A DNA stretch of 64,000 nucleotides from Schistocephalus solidus (taxonomy: Eukaryota > Platyhelminthes > Cestoda > Diphyllobothriidea > Diphyllobothriidae): assembly GCA_017591395.1 (NCBI GenBank), contig WEDG01001547.1:465793-529792 (forward strand). Direction: 5' to 3'. The notes beneath the pieces were generated by a model. That model did not search any database. It worked only from the letters and a program-made list of their open reading frames with translations, and was not told the DNA's origin. How positions within the stretch are numbered: the stretch's first letter is position 1; the number at the start of each line of letters is the position of its first letter. The position numbers and the translations under genes were made by a program. Positions 61,001 through 64,000 of the stretch are shown piece after piece.

Positions 61001-61729
61001 CACTGCAAATCAGGTTGTGAATTATTCGGGAAATGGACAACTTTTCTAAAACCTAAACATACTTCTCTTTTAGGTGTTAATGCTAAAGAAGACATGATTT
61101 GTTATCAAATCAATACGATAAATAATATTAAGGCTGGTGTGCCTGAAATAGCATGGGATTATGCTCCAAAATATTAAATATCACGATTCCGCTTAAGTGA
61201 TCTTTCCTAATCTAAAATGCGTTTCAAAAGGTTTGTTCGTATTCCATGAGATCGTTCATTGGCTGTAAATTTAAAGTGCCTATGGCGACGTACATTATTG
61301 ATCAATAGCAGTTTTTCGAGCTGTAAGAAGTTATTTTTTCCTTTACTTTGCACTGACAAAGTAGCAGCCACTTATAAGAATTTTAGGGTCAAAGAAGTTT
61401 CATCCGTATTAAAGTAGCTTTTTGAAAATTTCTCAAGCAAACAGAAAGGTAAAATGGGGTTCGCAAAAATCTTAAATGCTTAAAAGCTCCTGCAGGGATT
61501 ACCAACCTCCACTTGAAGCCCTTGGATGAAAATGTTCTTGACCTCTGGGTGTACGTTCCGCGCCAACCTGTTTGGGCTTTGTGTGCCTTGACTTCCTGTC
61601 AGACAACGGCGTTCCGTCGGCACCAAAAGAATTGTGTGGTGATGAACGATCACTGAGATTCTCAAGTTTTTCTATTGGAGTGACCCTGCAGCCAATCCCG
61701 GCATGATCGCCACGCGAGTCGCAATTGAC
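30839..61729 (-). CDS. CEP131: CEP131/AZI1 orthologue, centriolar-satellite and ciliary basal-body protein (14 exons, 5' partial)
   Basis: Spliced gene, minus strand. Exons in transcript order: 61729-61507, 60391-60114, 58767-58528, 57929-57740, 55688-55463, 54433-54124, 52041-51716, 50604-50508, 46978-46761, 45849-45624, 38646-38423, 34384-34300, 31442-31138, 31028-30839 (stop TAA 30841-30839). All junctions are AG..GT and all phases agree. They give 3,138 nt, or 1,045 residues plus stop, against about 1,080 in human CEP131. Seen: an IQ-type motif near residues 110-128, a low-complexity middle, then continuous charged coiled coil from about residue 490 to the end. The order of conserved blocks ([53 protein letters not shown]) follows human CEP131 as I recall it. 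Known role: ciliogenesis, centriolar satellites and the ciliary transition region. No ATG is in frame in the first exon and a stop lies just upstream of it, so at least one 5' exon lies outside. Introns run from about 0.1 to 7 kb. Confidence 0.93.
31138..31442 (-). CDS. CEP131: CEP131 exon (residues 882-982)
   Basis: Acceptor TTTACAG|ACT and donor GAGAG|GTATGG. It encodes [20 protein letters not shown] followed by [13 protein letters not shown]. Human CEP131 has EQLSSERSNLAQVIRQEFED followed by RLAASEEETRQAK. It ends ASELEQVHE, matching QLELEEVHR. Strongest similarity in the gene. Confidence 0.95.
31905..32260 (+). repeat. Dispersed repeat, uninterrupted copy (CEP131 intron)
   Basis: Starts AAGTTATTAGGGAAGACCCT and ends around GGTTCAGCGGTGCAACAAGC. 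Its left part matches 38926-39105 (AAGTTATAGGGAGACCCTAG…GAGAGTGGCGTCC). Its right part matches 43240-43420 (TTTGGACAGCCGTGATTGG…GGTGCACACGTGCAAG). Strand and class are unknown; no protein domain. Confidence 0.7.
32270..33810. other. CEP131 intron sequence, nothing recognised
   Basis: Mixed AT-rich intronic DNA between the exons at 31442 and 34300. A short inverted GTAAAAC/GTTTTAC pair lies near 33276-33308. No gene or clear repeat. Confidence 0.4.
33815..33900 (+). repeat. Telomere-like degenerate repeat (C-rich strand)
   Basis: AGCCTAACACTAACACTATA, CGCCTAATCCTAGCC and GTAGCCCTAATAA in series: eroded CCCTAA-type units with the C-rich strand on plus, inside a CEP131 intron. Confidence 0.5.
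34300..34384 (-). CDS. CEP131: CEP131 exon (residues 853-881)
   Basis: Short 85-nt exon. Acceptor TTCTAG|A and donor CTGCGG|GTGCGT. It encodes [20 protein letters not shown] followed by TEKYNQLR. The ELEQSER heptapeptide is identical to human CEP131 as recalled. The phase fits both neighbours although the two adjoining introns are long (2.9 and 4.0 kb). Confidence 0.92.
34970..35640 (+). mobile_element. Penelope-like element fragment, GIY-YIG endonuclease end (copy 1)
   Basis: Plus strand, in the intron between the exons at 34384 and 38423. Read across breaks it gives [20 protein letters not shown] (the GIY-YIG region with its Cys pair), [20 protein letters not shown] and [19 protein letters not shown]. 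The order is that of the C-terminal endonuclease of Penelope-like retroelements. The 3' flank ends AACATCAGGCCAATAA, shared with copy 2. In-frame stops show that it is dead. Two copies with the same 5' cut-off suggest usual 5' truncation. Confidence 0.82.
35830..36500 (+). mobile_element. Old 3'UTR fragment of the zinc-finger LINE
   Basis: Diverged match to the LINE 3'UTR at 40660-41280. Shared words in order: AAATCCTGG…GTGTTTG/GCGTTTG…CCAGGTC, GCATCAGACGACTGACC, CTCACTA, GCTAAAAGCC…GCTTGGAAGGT, CTCCTTCTTAATG-like, GGCACTCCCAC, GGGATCCGAG, ACACCGGACCC, and CGCGCGTAAGTCACTGTCCC. An older, 5'-truncated insertion in a CEP131 intron. Confidence 0.7.
36510..38420. other. CEP131 intron sequence, nothing firmly recognised
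   Basis: Intronic DNA before the exon at 38423. A minus-strand frame at 36735-36959 (Cys- and Ser-rich) has mixed composition and could be a transposon scrap, but I do not recognise it. Confidence 0.4.
38423..38646 (-). CDS. CEP131: CEP131 exon (residues 779-852)
   Basis: Acceptor GAAATAG|AGC and donor CTAAA|GTAAGC. It contains [20 protein letters not shown] followed by [17 protein letters not shown]. Human CEP131 has EQELREEIRKGRDKEIELV followed by IHRLEADMALAKEESEK. One of the clearest family signatures in the gene. Confidence 0.94.
38926..39115 (+). repeat. Left half of the split dispersed repeat (family of 31905)
   Basis: Matches the left half of 31905-32260 (AAGTTATAGGGAGACCCTAG at its start, CACGAGAGTGGCGTCC near its end). 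It stops at a GTGTGTGTGTG run at 39094-39105, where the LINE array begins. The right half resumes at 43240. Confidence 0.7.
39128..40500 (+). repeat. Tandem ~375-bp units derived from the LINE 3' end
   Basis: The word GGTCGAACTGTCGT, or a close variant, recurs with GAACTG at 39471, 39730, 40105 and 40485: spacings of 259, 375 and 380 bp. CTCCGGTCTTCTTGACTCTG recurs in step. A full unit runs from CGGGCCACG…GATGC through CATAACAAATGCCGAACATG to the LINE 3' end. The 259-bp unit lacks the head part. The units derive from the last part of the LINE 3'UTR plus about 115 bp not seen in the complete element. Confidence 0.85.
40500..41300 (+). mobile_element. LINE 3'UTR of a truncated element, joined to the next element's 5' end
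   Basis: Plus-strand equivalent of the full 3'UTR at 14349-15150 (GTTTGAAACTATCACGGTGC, GGTTGCCAACTGACGGG, GGGATCCGAGCCAAGTGTGG), ending GACGGTCGAACTGTCGTGTG at about 41293. Only about 10 bp separate it from the 5' start of the next copy (GTTGTAGGGGTACTAG). Confidence 0.8.
41306..43215 (+). mobile_element. Internally deleted copy of the zinc-finger LINE
   Basis: Plus strand. The 5'UTR is at 41306-41887, then the first ~90 codons of the endonuclease (LTLAAWN…[14 protein letters not shown]…[17 protein letters not shown]…GRPKAE). At about 42155 the sequence jumps to the zinc-finger end. One A finger ([20 protein letters not shown]) and one B finger with Cys replaced by Tyr ([21 protein letters not shown], followed by D) follow, then TAA and a 3'UTR to about 43215. 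About 3.4 kb is missing relative to 14349-19754. It could be mobilised only by a partner's proteins, if at all. Confidence 0.87.
43240..43440 (+). repeat. Right half of the split dispersed repeat (family of 31905)
   Basis: Matches the right half of 31905-32260 (TTTGGACAGCCGTGATTGG; GTCATTGGTGCACACG; CATCGCAACAGGCTC). It begins just after a GAGAGA/GTGTGTGTG tract at 43221-43237 that mirrors the run at 39094. Confidence 0.68.
43560..43665. repeat. Inverted repeat (GGGACACGGGAATAG … ATTCCCGTGTCC)
   Basis: The ACACGGGAATA arm near 43567 is repeated in reverse complement near 43646 (ATTCCCGTGTCC), about 70 bp apart. The pair lies directly before the telomere-like island. It could be the end of a small foldback or MITE-type element. 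Confidence 0.5.
43668..43732 (+). repeat. Telomere-like degenerate repeat (C-rich strand)
   Basis: The densest island: ACCCTAACTTTAACCATAAC, then CCTAATCTTAACCTTAATCC, then TAACTTTAACCTTAACCTAA. Six-base CCCTAA-like units with mismatches, C-rich strand on plus. Confidence 0.7.
43740..45623. other. CEP131 intron sequence, nothing recognised
   Basis: AT-rich intronic DNA up to the exon at 45624. A sequence near 43738 (GGAATTTACCGCGAAACCACC) resembles, in reverse complement, a piece near 9686. No gene is recognised. Confidence 0.4.
45624..45849 (-). CDS. CEP131: CEP131 exon (residues 703-778)
   Basis: Acceptor TATTTGAG|A and donor CATGCT|GTAAGT. It encodes [20 protein letters not shown], a long Arg/Glu coiled coil with ARQREEF, and ends METLKNN-like ([15 protein letters not shown]). 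It aligns with the RQRFQQHLEQEQ…QRLYSEVAEERERLG region of the human protein. Confidence 0.92.
46761..46978 (-). CDS. CEP131: CEP131 exon (residues 631-702)
   Basis: Acceptor CGCCCAG|GAG and donor GAAAG|GTAACC. It begins [20 protein letters not shown], matching the human EVTVRGLEPEIQKLIARHKQ almost position for position. It then continues as an acidic/basic coiled coil with many Ala and Gln. It leaves AG, which joins A of the next exon into an Arg codon. Confidence 0.94.
47030..47745 (+). mobile_element. Penelope-like element fragment, GIY-YIG endonuclease end (copy 2)
   Basis: Plus strand, starting about 50 bp outside the CEP131 exon that ends at 46978. It encodes [20 protein letters not shown] then RPLCT, a stop, [20 protein letters not shown] and [20 protein letters not shown]. 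These are the GIY-YIG motif with its Cys spacing and the conserved downstream block of Penelope-like elements. The 3' end (AAACGTCAGGCCAATAAACG at 47726) matches copy 1. At least one in-frame stop. Confidence 0.85.
47762..47784 (+). repeat. (CTT)n microsatellite
   Basis: CTCTTCTTCTTCTTCTTCTT just after the Penelope-like fragment. Simple repeat of about seven units. Confidence 0.85.
48181..48400 (+). repeat. Minisatellite of GGATTGACAAAACC(G) units
   Basis: About 13 imperfect head-to-tail units of CGGATTGACAAAACC or CCGATTGACAAAACC, 12-17 bp each, in the CEP131 intron between the exons at 46978 and 50508. The minus-strand open frames here (Gln/Ser/Phe/Asn/Val periodic) are products of the repeat and are not genes. 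Confidence 0.93.
49230..49870 (+). pseudogene. Decayed non-LTR endonuclease fragment
   Basis: Read across frameshifts, the plus strand gives [13 protein letters not shown] (49408), [20 protein letters not shown] (49470-49530), [20 protein letters not shown] (catalytic region), [17 protein letters not shown] (49705) and LPYRDLRIV (49795). This is an AP-type endonuclease of a second LINE family, different from the zinc-finger LINE. The reverse transcriptase remnant at 3400-4560 could be the other half of the same family. Confidence 0.75.
49880..50505. other. CEP131 intron sequence, nothing recognised
   Basis: Intronic DNA leading to the exon at 50508, with only short open frames. Confidence 0.4.
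50508..50604 (-). CDS. CEP131: CEP131 exon (residues 598-630)
   Basis: Short 97-nt exon missed by simple ORF calling. Acceptor CATTTCAG|C, donor ATAAAG|GTAATT. It encodes [20 protein letters not shown] followed by [12 protein letters not shown]. This corresponds to human HELEIKKLKELMSATEKARRE followed by KWISEKTKKIK, a highly conserved block. Phase matches on both sides. Confidence 0.92.
51600..51662 (-). repeat. Telomere-like degenerate repeat (G-rich strand on plus)
   Basis: GAGGTTAGGATAAGTGTTAA then GGTAAAGGTTAACC: eroded GGGTTA-like units, opposite in polarity to the islands at 9475, 33815 and 43668. Confidence 0.4.
51716..52041 (-). CDS. CEP131: CEP131 exon, start of the coiled coil (residues 490-597)
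   Basis: Acceptor CTTAAAG|ATC and donor GATAA|GTGAGT. This is a strong match to the first coiled-coil block of human CEP131. The worm has [20 protein letters not shown] where human has a REHYEATIQRHLAFIDQLIE segment. LQQQRDL also matches the human AQQRDL upstream. Heptad-like, with many Glu, Lys and Gln. Confidence 0.92.
52045..54120. other. CEP131 intron sequence, nothing recognised
   Basis: AT-rich intron between the exons at 51716-52041 and 54124-54433. No mobile element or gene was noticed. Confidence 0.4.
54124..54433 (-). CDS. CEP131: CEP131 exon (residues 386-489)
   Basis: Acceptor ACGCAG|C and donor GCCAAG|GTAGGT. It codes for about 104 residues including [30 protein letters not shown] and a late acidic/basic stretch ending SPQDAK. 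It lies just before the coiled coil. The family is poorly conserved here, so the evidence is open frame, splice borders and phase. Confidence 0.82.
55463..55688 (-). CDS. CEP131: CEP131 exon (residues 311-385)
   Basis: Acceptor TTCCGTAG|AC and donor AACAGAAG|GTTAGC. The entering AC completes GAC with the G left by the previous exon. The leaving AG completes AGC with the C of the next exon. Without this exon the two neighbours would be out of phase, which is good evidence that it is real. The peptide is basic and Ser-rich ([20 protein letters not shown]) with no named domain. Confidence 0.8.
56705..56770 (-). repeat. Telomere-like degenerate repeat (G-rich strand on plus)
   Basis: TAGTTTTAGTGTTAGGCTTA then GTGCTTTAGGGTTTAGAG: TTAGGG-like units with drift, in a CEP131 intron. 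Confidence 0.5.
57249..57303. repeat. Long near-perfect hairpin (22-bp arms)
   Basis: The left arm at 57249-57270 (GTTGGTTAGTGTGGCACAGT, then TC) and the right arm at 57282-57303 pair over 22 bp with one G-T type mismatch. The loop is 11 nt (57271-57281). It lies about 80 bp from the G-rich telomere-like island at 57385. It may be a foldback or MITE-type element. Confidence 0.85.
57385..57600 (-). repeat. Telomere-like degenerate repeat (G-rich strand on plus)
   Basis: The longest island, with spaced GGCTTAGGGTTGTGG, GGGGTTAGTTTTAGGGTTTG and AGTTAAGGGCTAAGATTTAG words. It ends near the CEP131 exon at 57740. Confidence 0.6.
57740..57929 (-). CDS. CEP131: CEP131 exon (residues 248-310)
   Basis: Acceptor TTTCAAG|GTG and donor CCCGCAG|GTGATT, leaving one base. 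It includes [26 protein letters not shown], a short helix-prone segment. The human protein has a comparable LEELLHTLQLLEKE region between the IQ motif and the coiled coil. Phase 0 in and phase 1 out fit both neighbours. Confidence 0.82.
58528..58767 (-). CDS. CEP131: CEP131 exon (residues 168-247)
   Basis: Acceptor TTCCTAG|CTG and donor ATTCAG|GTAAAG, phase 0 on both sides, 80 codons with no stop. The peptide is polar and poorly conserved ([15 protein letters not shown]…), as is the region after the IQ motif in CEP131 proteins. Support comes from splice borders, open frame and phase agreement with both neighbours. Confidence 0.82.
59228..59560. repeat. Old SINE pair, head to head (same family as the 62-64 kb cluster)
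   Basis: 59228-59290 is, on minus, the SINE body (GGCTAATGACGGCTA…AAGCCAGAAATGG-like). From 59304 on plus a decayed full copy begins with a tRNA-like head (AAGGCTCAATGATTAGAGTG as A box, CACGGGTTTTAGCC as worn B box). It continues with GCTGGCTTATGCCGGCTAAG and a tail including GGACTCGAGAGTGAACTCCA. Confidence 0.7.
59570..60110. other. CEP131 intron sequence, nothing recognised
   Basis: Intronic DNA between the old SINE pair and the exon with the IQ motif. Confidence 0.4.
60114..60391 (-). CDS. CEP131: CEP131 exon with IQ motif (residues 75-167)
   Basis: The acceptor is ATTCTAG|TC and the donor is a consensus CCCAGA|GTAAGTATG, phase 0 out. The exon contains [17 protein letters not shown], an IQ-like calmodulin-binding segment, followed by [16 protein letters not shown]. 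Human CEP131 has a matching IQRWYRH..R segment followed by LEHLLQAKREEQ. This exon, together with the last two, makes the family assignment. A Pro/Glu-rich stretch ([13 protein letters not shown]) precedes the IQ motif. Confidence 0.92.
60395..61500. other. CEP131 intron sequence, AT-rich, nothing recognised
   Basis: AT-rich intron between the exons at 60391 and 61507. Confidence 0.4.
61507..61729 (-). CDS. CEP131: CEP131 exon 1 of those visible (residues 1-74)
   Basis: The acceptor is CTTTAG before GTC AAT TGC and the donor is GGAG|GTTGGT. The piece is Ser/Pro/Arg-rich (…[19 protein letters not shown]…), as expected for the disordered N-terminal part of CEP131. It leaves one base (G), which joins TC of the next exon into a Val codon. 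This is the least certain exon: it has no clear conserved motif and rests on open frame, splice borders and matching phase. A TAG sits in frame directly upstream, so translation must enter by splicing. Confidence 0.7.
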
Positions 61730-62008
61730 CTAAAGACAGTCGGATAAATCCCAGTTTAGAGCTAAAAAGTATCTCAGAATCAACTTCAAAGCTGTGAATC
61801 TCATTCAGCAGTGAGGGTTCCCTGAAAGCCAGCAGAAGCAGCGGTTAGTATTTTGACTCTATTTTTCTTATCATTGCCATCACCACGGCATTAGGACTGA
61901 AAAAATGTAAAGCAAATCCTATCCCAATTTTCTAACCCGAGTATCAGTAAAATACACGAGCAAGAAAATTGTGATAAACGGGATAGAAATGCTAACCACC
62001 AGCCAGTC

Positions 62009-62441
62009 ATATTCAATCCCAATCCCAGGTGTTCCACACTTGGAATTGGGTATGACTGGCTGATGACAGTTAATAAGCCAGAAATAGCCATTCCGGTCTC
62101 CCTTATTTTTGTCAGTTCCACTTTATCAACATATGCTACACGTCGCTATGAGACCACCTGCGAGGGCTCTAAAGTGAGCTCCAGGGCACAACGGAACATA
62201 CATGTTCCTTAAGCAGATCGGTGAGCCGCACACTTTCATCATATTCCAGATCACAACCGACAAAACAAAGGGCCCGTGTCTCAATGGTAGAGCGTTCAAC
62301 TCAAATACCAAAAAAGTTGCGGGTTCGAATCCCAGGTGGTCTACACTTGGAATTGAGTATCACTGGCTGATGACGGTTAATAAGCCAGAAATGGCCATTC
62401 CGGTCTCCCTTGTGTTTGTCGGTTCCACTTTATCCACACAT
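62009..62441 (+). repeat. tRNA-derived SINE, two tandem copies (first without its head)
   Basis: 62009-62262 is a copy starting inside the B box (AATCCCAGGTGTTCCACACT). 62268-62441 starts with a tRNA-like head: A box GTGTCTCAATGGTAGAGCG and B box GGGTTCGAATCC at about 62321. The body is shared with the rest of the cluster (GGCTGATGACGG…AAGCCAGAAATGGCCATTCC). The second copy breaks off into a (TA)n tract at 62441. Confidence 0.85.
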
Positions 62442-62456
62442 ATATATATATATATG
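62441..62456. repeat. (TA)n microsatellite
   Basis: Short TA run at the broken end of the SINE copy. Confidence 0.85.
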
Positions 62457-62532
62457 ATGTACTGATGATCGGTAATGACCGTGAAACAGCTGTCTGCGTC
62501 TTGCCTGTTGCACTCTTAGCAACATATTTGTG

Positions 62533-62533
<1 letters not shown>

Positions 62534-62569
<36 letters not shown>
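62534..62569. repeat. (TA)n microsatellite
   Basis: About 18 TA units directly before the minus-strand SINE copy. Confidence 0.9.
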
Positions 62570-62571
<2 letters not shown>

Positions 62572-62862
62572 AGTGTGTGGATCACCGATCTGCTTAAGGA
62601 ACATTTATGTTCCGTTGTACCCTGGAACTCAGACTAGAGTACTCACAGGCAGTCGCATAGCAACGTGTAGCATATGTTGATAATGGGAAACCGACGAAGA
62701 CAAGGGAGAACGGAATGGCCATTTCTGGCTTATTAGCCATCATCAGCCAGTCATACCCAATCCCAAGTGTGGAACACCTGGGATTCAAAACCGCGACCTT
62801 TTTGGTATTTGAGTTGAACGCACTACCATTGAGACACGGGCCCGTTGTTTTGTCGGCCCCCC
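62570..62862 (-). repeat. tRNA-derived SINE, full copy on minus
   Basis: Reverse complement of the family: tail (GATCACCGATCTGCTTAAGG) first on plus, then the body (CATTTCTGGCTTATTAGCCA), B box, A box and the ACGGGCCCGTTGTTTTGTCGG start. It is inverted relative to its neighbours on both sides. Confidence 0.87.
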
Positions 62863-63022
62863 AAAACCCCCATGGTGTCAGTCTGTCGATGTAACCTCCC
62901 TGCCCCTAAACCCTCCAGCGTGACAATCCCAACTCTTACTTCTCATTTCGTCTGACGACGGGTTGATGTAACCAGCTTGAACATTCACGAGTTACCCTCG
63001 ATTTTCCGATAAGCCTTCTTTC

Positions 63023-63025
<3 letters not shown>
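62863..63025. other. Unique spacer between SINE copies
   Basis: GC-richer spacer with C-rich words (AAAACCCCCATGG, CCCTAAACCCTCC) and no gene. Confidence 0.4.

Positions 63026-63075
<50 letters not shown>
63026..63075. repeat. (TA)n microsatellite
   Basis: About 25 TA units before the next SINE tail. Confidence 0.92.
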
Positions 63076-63078
<3 letters not shown>

Positions 63079-63188
63079 AGTGTGGGGCTCACCGATCTGC
63101 TTAAGGAACATGCATGTTTTGTTGTGCCCTGGAGCTCAGACTAGAGCCTCGCAGGCGGTCGCATAGCGACGTGTAGCATATGATGGAA
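63076..63188 (-). repeat. SINE tail half on minus, fused to a plus-strand copy
   Basis: Reverse-complement tail half (CACCGATCTGCTTAAGGAAC…CGTGTAGCATATGATGGAAT). At about 63188 it joins directly to the plus-strand head (GGAAATGGTAGAGCG) of the next copy. An inversion or template-switch join. Confidence 0.8.
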
Positions 63189-63958
63189 TGGAAATGGTAG
63201 AGCGTTCGACTCAAATACCAAAGGTCGCGGGTTCGAATCCCAGGTGTGCCACACTTGGGATTGGGTATGACTGGCTGATGACGGCTAATAAGCCAGAAAT
63301 GGCCATTCCGGTCTCCCCTTGTCTTTGTCGGTTCCATTCCATCATATGCTACACGTCGCTATGCGACCGCCTGCGAGGGCTCTTGTCTGAGCTCCAGGGC
63401 ACAACGGAGCATGCATGTTCCTTTAAGCAGATCGGTGAGCCCCACACTATCATCATATTCCCGATCACAACCGACAAAACAACGAGCCCGTGGCTCAAAT
63501 GGTAGAGCGTTCTGACTCAAATACCCAAAGGTTGCGGGTTCTGAATCCCAGGTGTGCCACACTTGGGATTGGGTATGACTGGCTGATGACGGCTAATAAG
63601 CCAGAAATGGCCATTCCGGTCTCCCCTTTGTCTCTTTGTCGGTTCCATTCCATCATATGCTACACGTCGCTATGCGACCGCCTCGCGAGGGCTCTAGTCT
63701 GAGCTCCAGGGCACAACGGAACATGCATGTTCCTTAAGCAGATCGGTGAGCCCCACACTATCATCATATATTCCGGATCACAACCGGACAAAACAACGAG
63801 CCCGTGGCTCAAATGGTAGAGCGTTCGACCCAAATACCAAAGGTCGCGGGTTCGAATCCCAGGTGTGCCACACTTTGGGATTGGGTATGACTGGCTGATG
63901 ACGGCTAATAAGCCAGAAATGGCCATTCCGGTCTCCCTTTGTCTTTGTCGGTTCCATT

Positions 63959-63960
<2 letters not shown>
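63189..63960 (+). repeat. tRNA-derived SINE, three tandem copies (period about 305-310 bp)
   Basis: B-box words (GGGTTCGAATCC or GGGTTCTGAATCC) fall near 63229, 63536 and 63849. Unit order: tRNA-like head (GAGCCCGTGGCTCAAATGG…), body, then CATATGCTACACGTCGCTAT, GAGCTCCAGGGCACAACGGA, GATCGGTGAGCCCCACACTA and ATCACAACCGACAAAACAAC before the next head. Near-identity implies recent amplification. The last copy runs into (TA)n after CCATTCCAT. Confidence 0.9.

Positions 63961-64000
<40 letters not shown>
63961..64000. repeat. (TA)n microsatellite, cut by the window end
   Basis: TA run from 63961 to the last base. Its real length is unknown. Confidence 0.92.

Noticed and set aside
1..64000. CRISPR arrays, operons or bacterial defence systems
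   Set aside because: The short repeats are contiguous minisatellites or microsatellites without unique spacers, and the only cellular gene is intron-rich and eukaryotic.

Overview
This window reads as nuclear DNA of a parasitic flatworm. The best fit is a tapeworm of the diphyllobothriidean type, inferred from the style of its retrotransposons and not proven. It shows no bacterial-style operons. Coding sequence is split into short exons with GT..AG borders. The rest is AT-rich non-coding DNA crowded with decayed retrotransposons, tRNA-derived SINEs, satellite repeats and microsatellites.

The one cellular gene I can support is on the minus strand and fills the right half. Fourteen exons between 61729 and 30839 join in phase into 1,045 codons plus a stop. 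The protein is the flatworm orthologue of CEP131 (AZI1; Dilatory in Drosophila), the IQ-motif and coiled-coil protein of basal bodies and centriolar satellites. Its 5' end lies beyond the window. Its introns hold nearly every mobile element between 31 and 62 kb.

Layout. 1-3.4 kb: no recognised gene. 3.4-4.6 kb: decayed non-LTR reverse transcriptase, minus strand. 6.7 and 13.9 kb: two copies of a tRNA-derived SINE in opposite orientation. 11.66-13.27 kb: four tandem 402-bp satellite units in an A-B-A-B order. 14.35-19.75 kb: a complete but inactivated non-LTR retrotransposon, minus strand, bounded by a 14-bp target-site duplication. It carries an APE endonuclease, a reverse transcriptase and a C-terminal row of five C2H2-type zinc fingers. 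19.8-28.4 kb: AT-rich DNA with nothing recognised. 28.4-30.15 kb: Gypsy-type LTR retrotransposon remnant. 30.84-61.73 kb: the CEP131 gene.

Elements inside the CEP131 introns: an old repeat at 31.9 kb; two Penelope-like GIY-YIG fragments (35.0 and 47.1 kb); an old LINE 3'UTR (35.8 kb); a 4-kb LINE array nested in a second copy of the 31.9-kb repeat (38.9-43.4 kb); a 16-17-bp minisatellite (48.2 kb); a LINE endonuclease remnant (49.3 kb); telomere-like degenerate repeats; and a long hairpin (57.25 kb). 62.0-64.0 kb is a cluster of tandem and inverted ~300-bp tRNA-derived SINEs separated by (TA)n tracts.

Limits: there were no database searches. Family names come from motifs and from remembered protein sequence. 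Repeat boundaries are approximate unless exact coordinates are argued.
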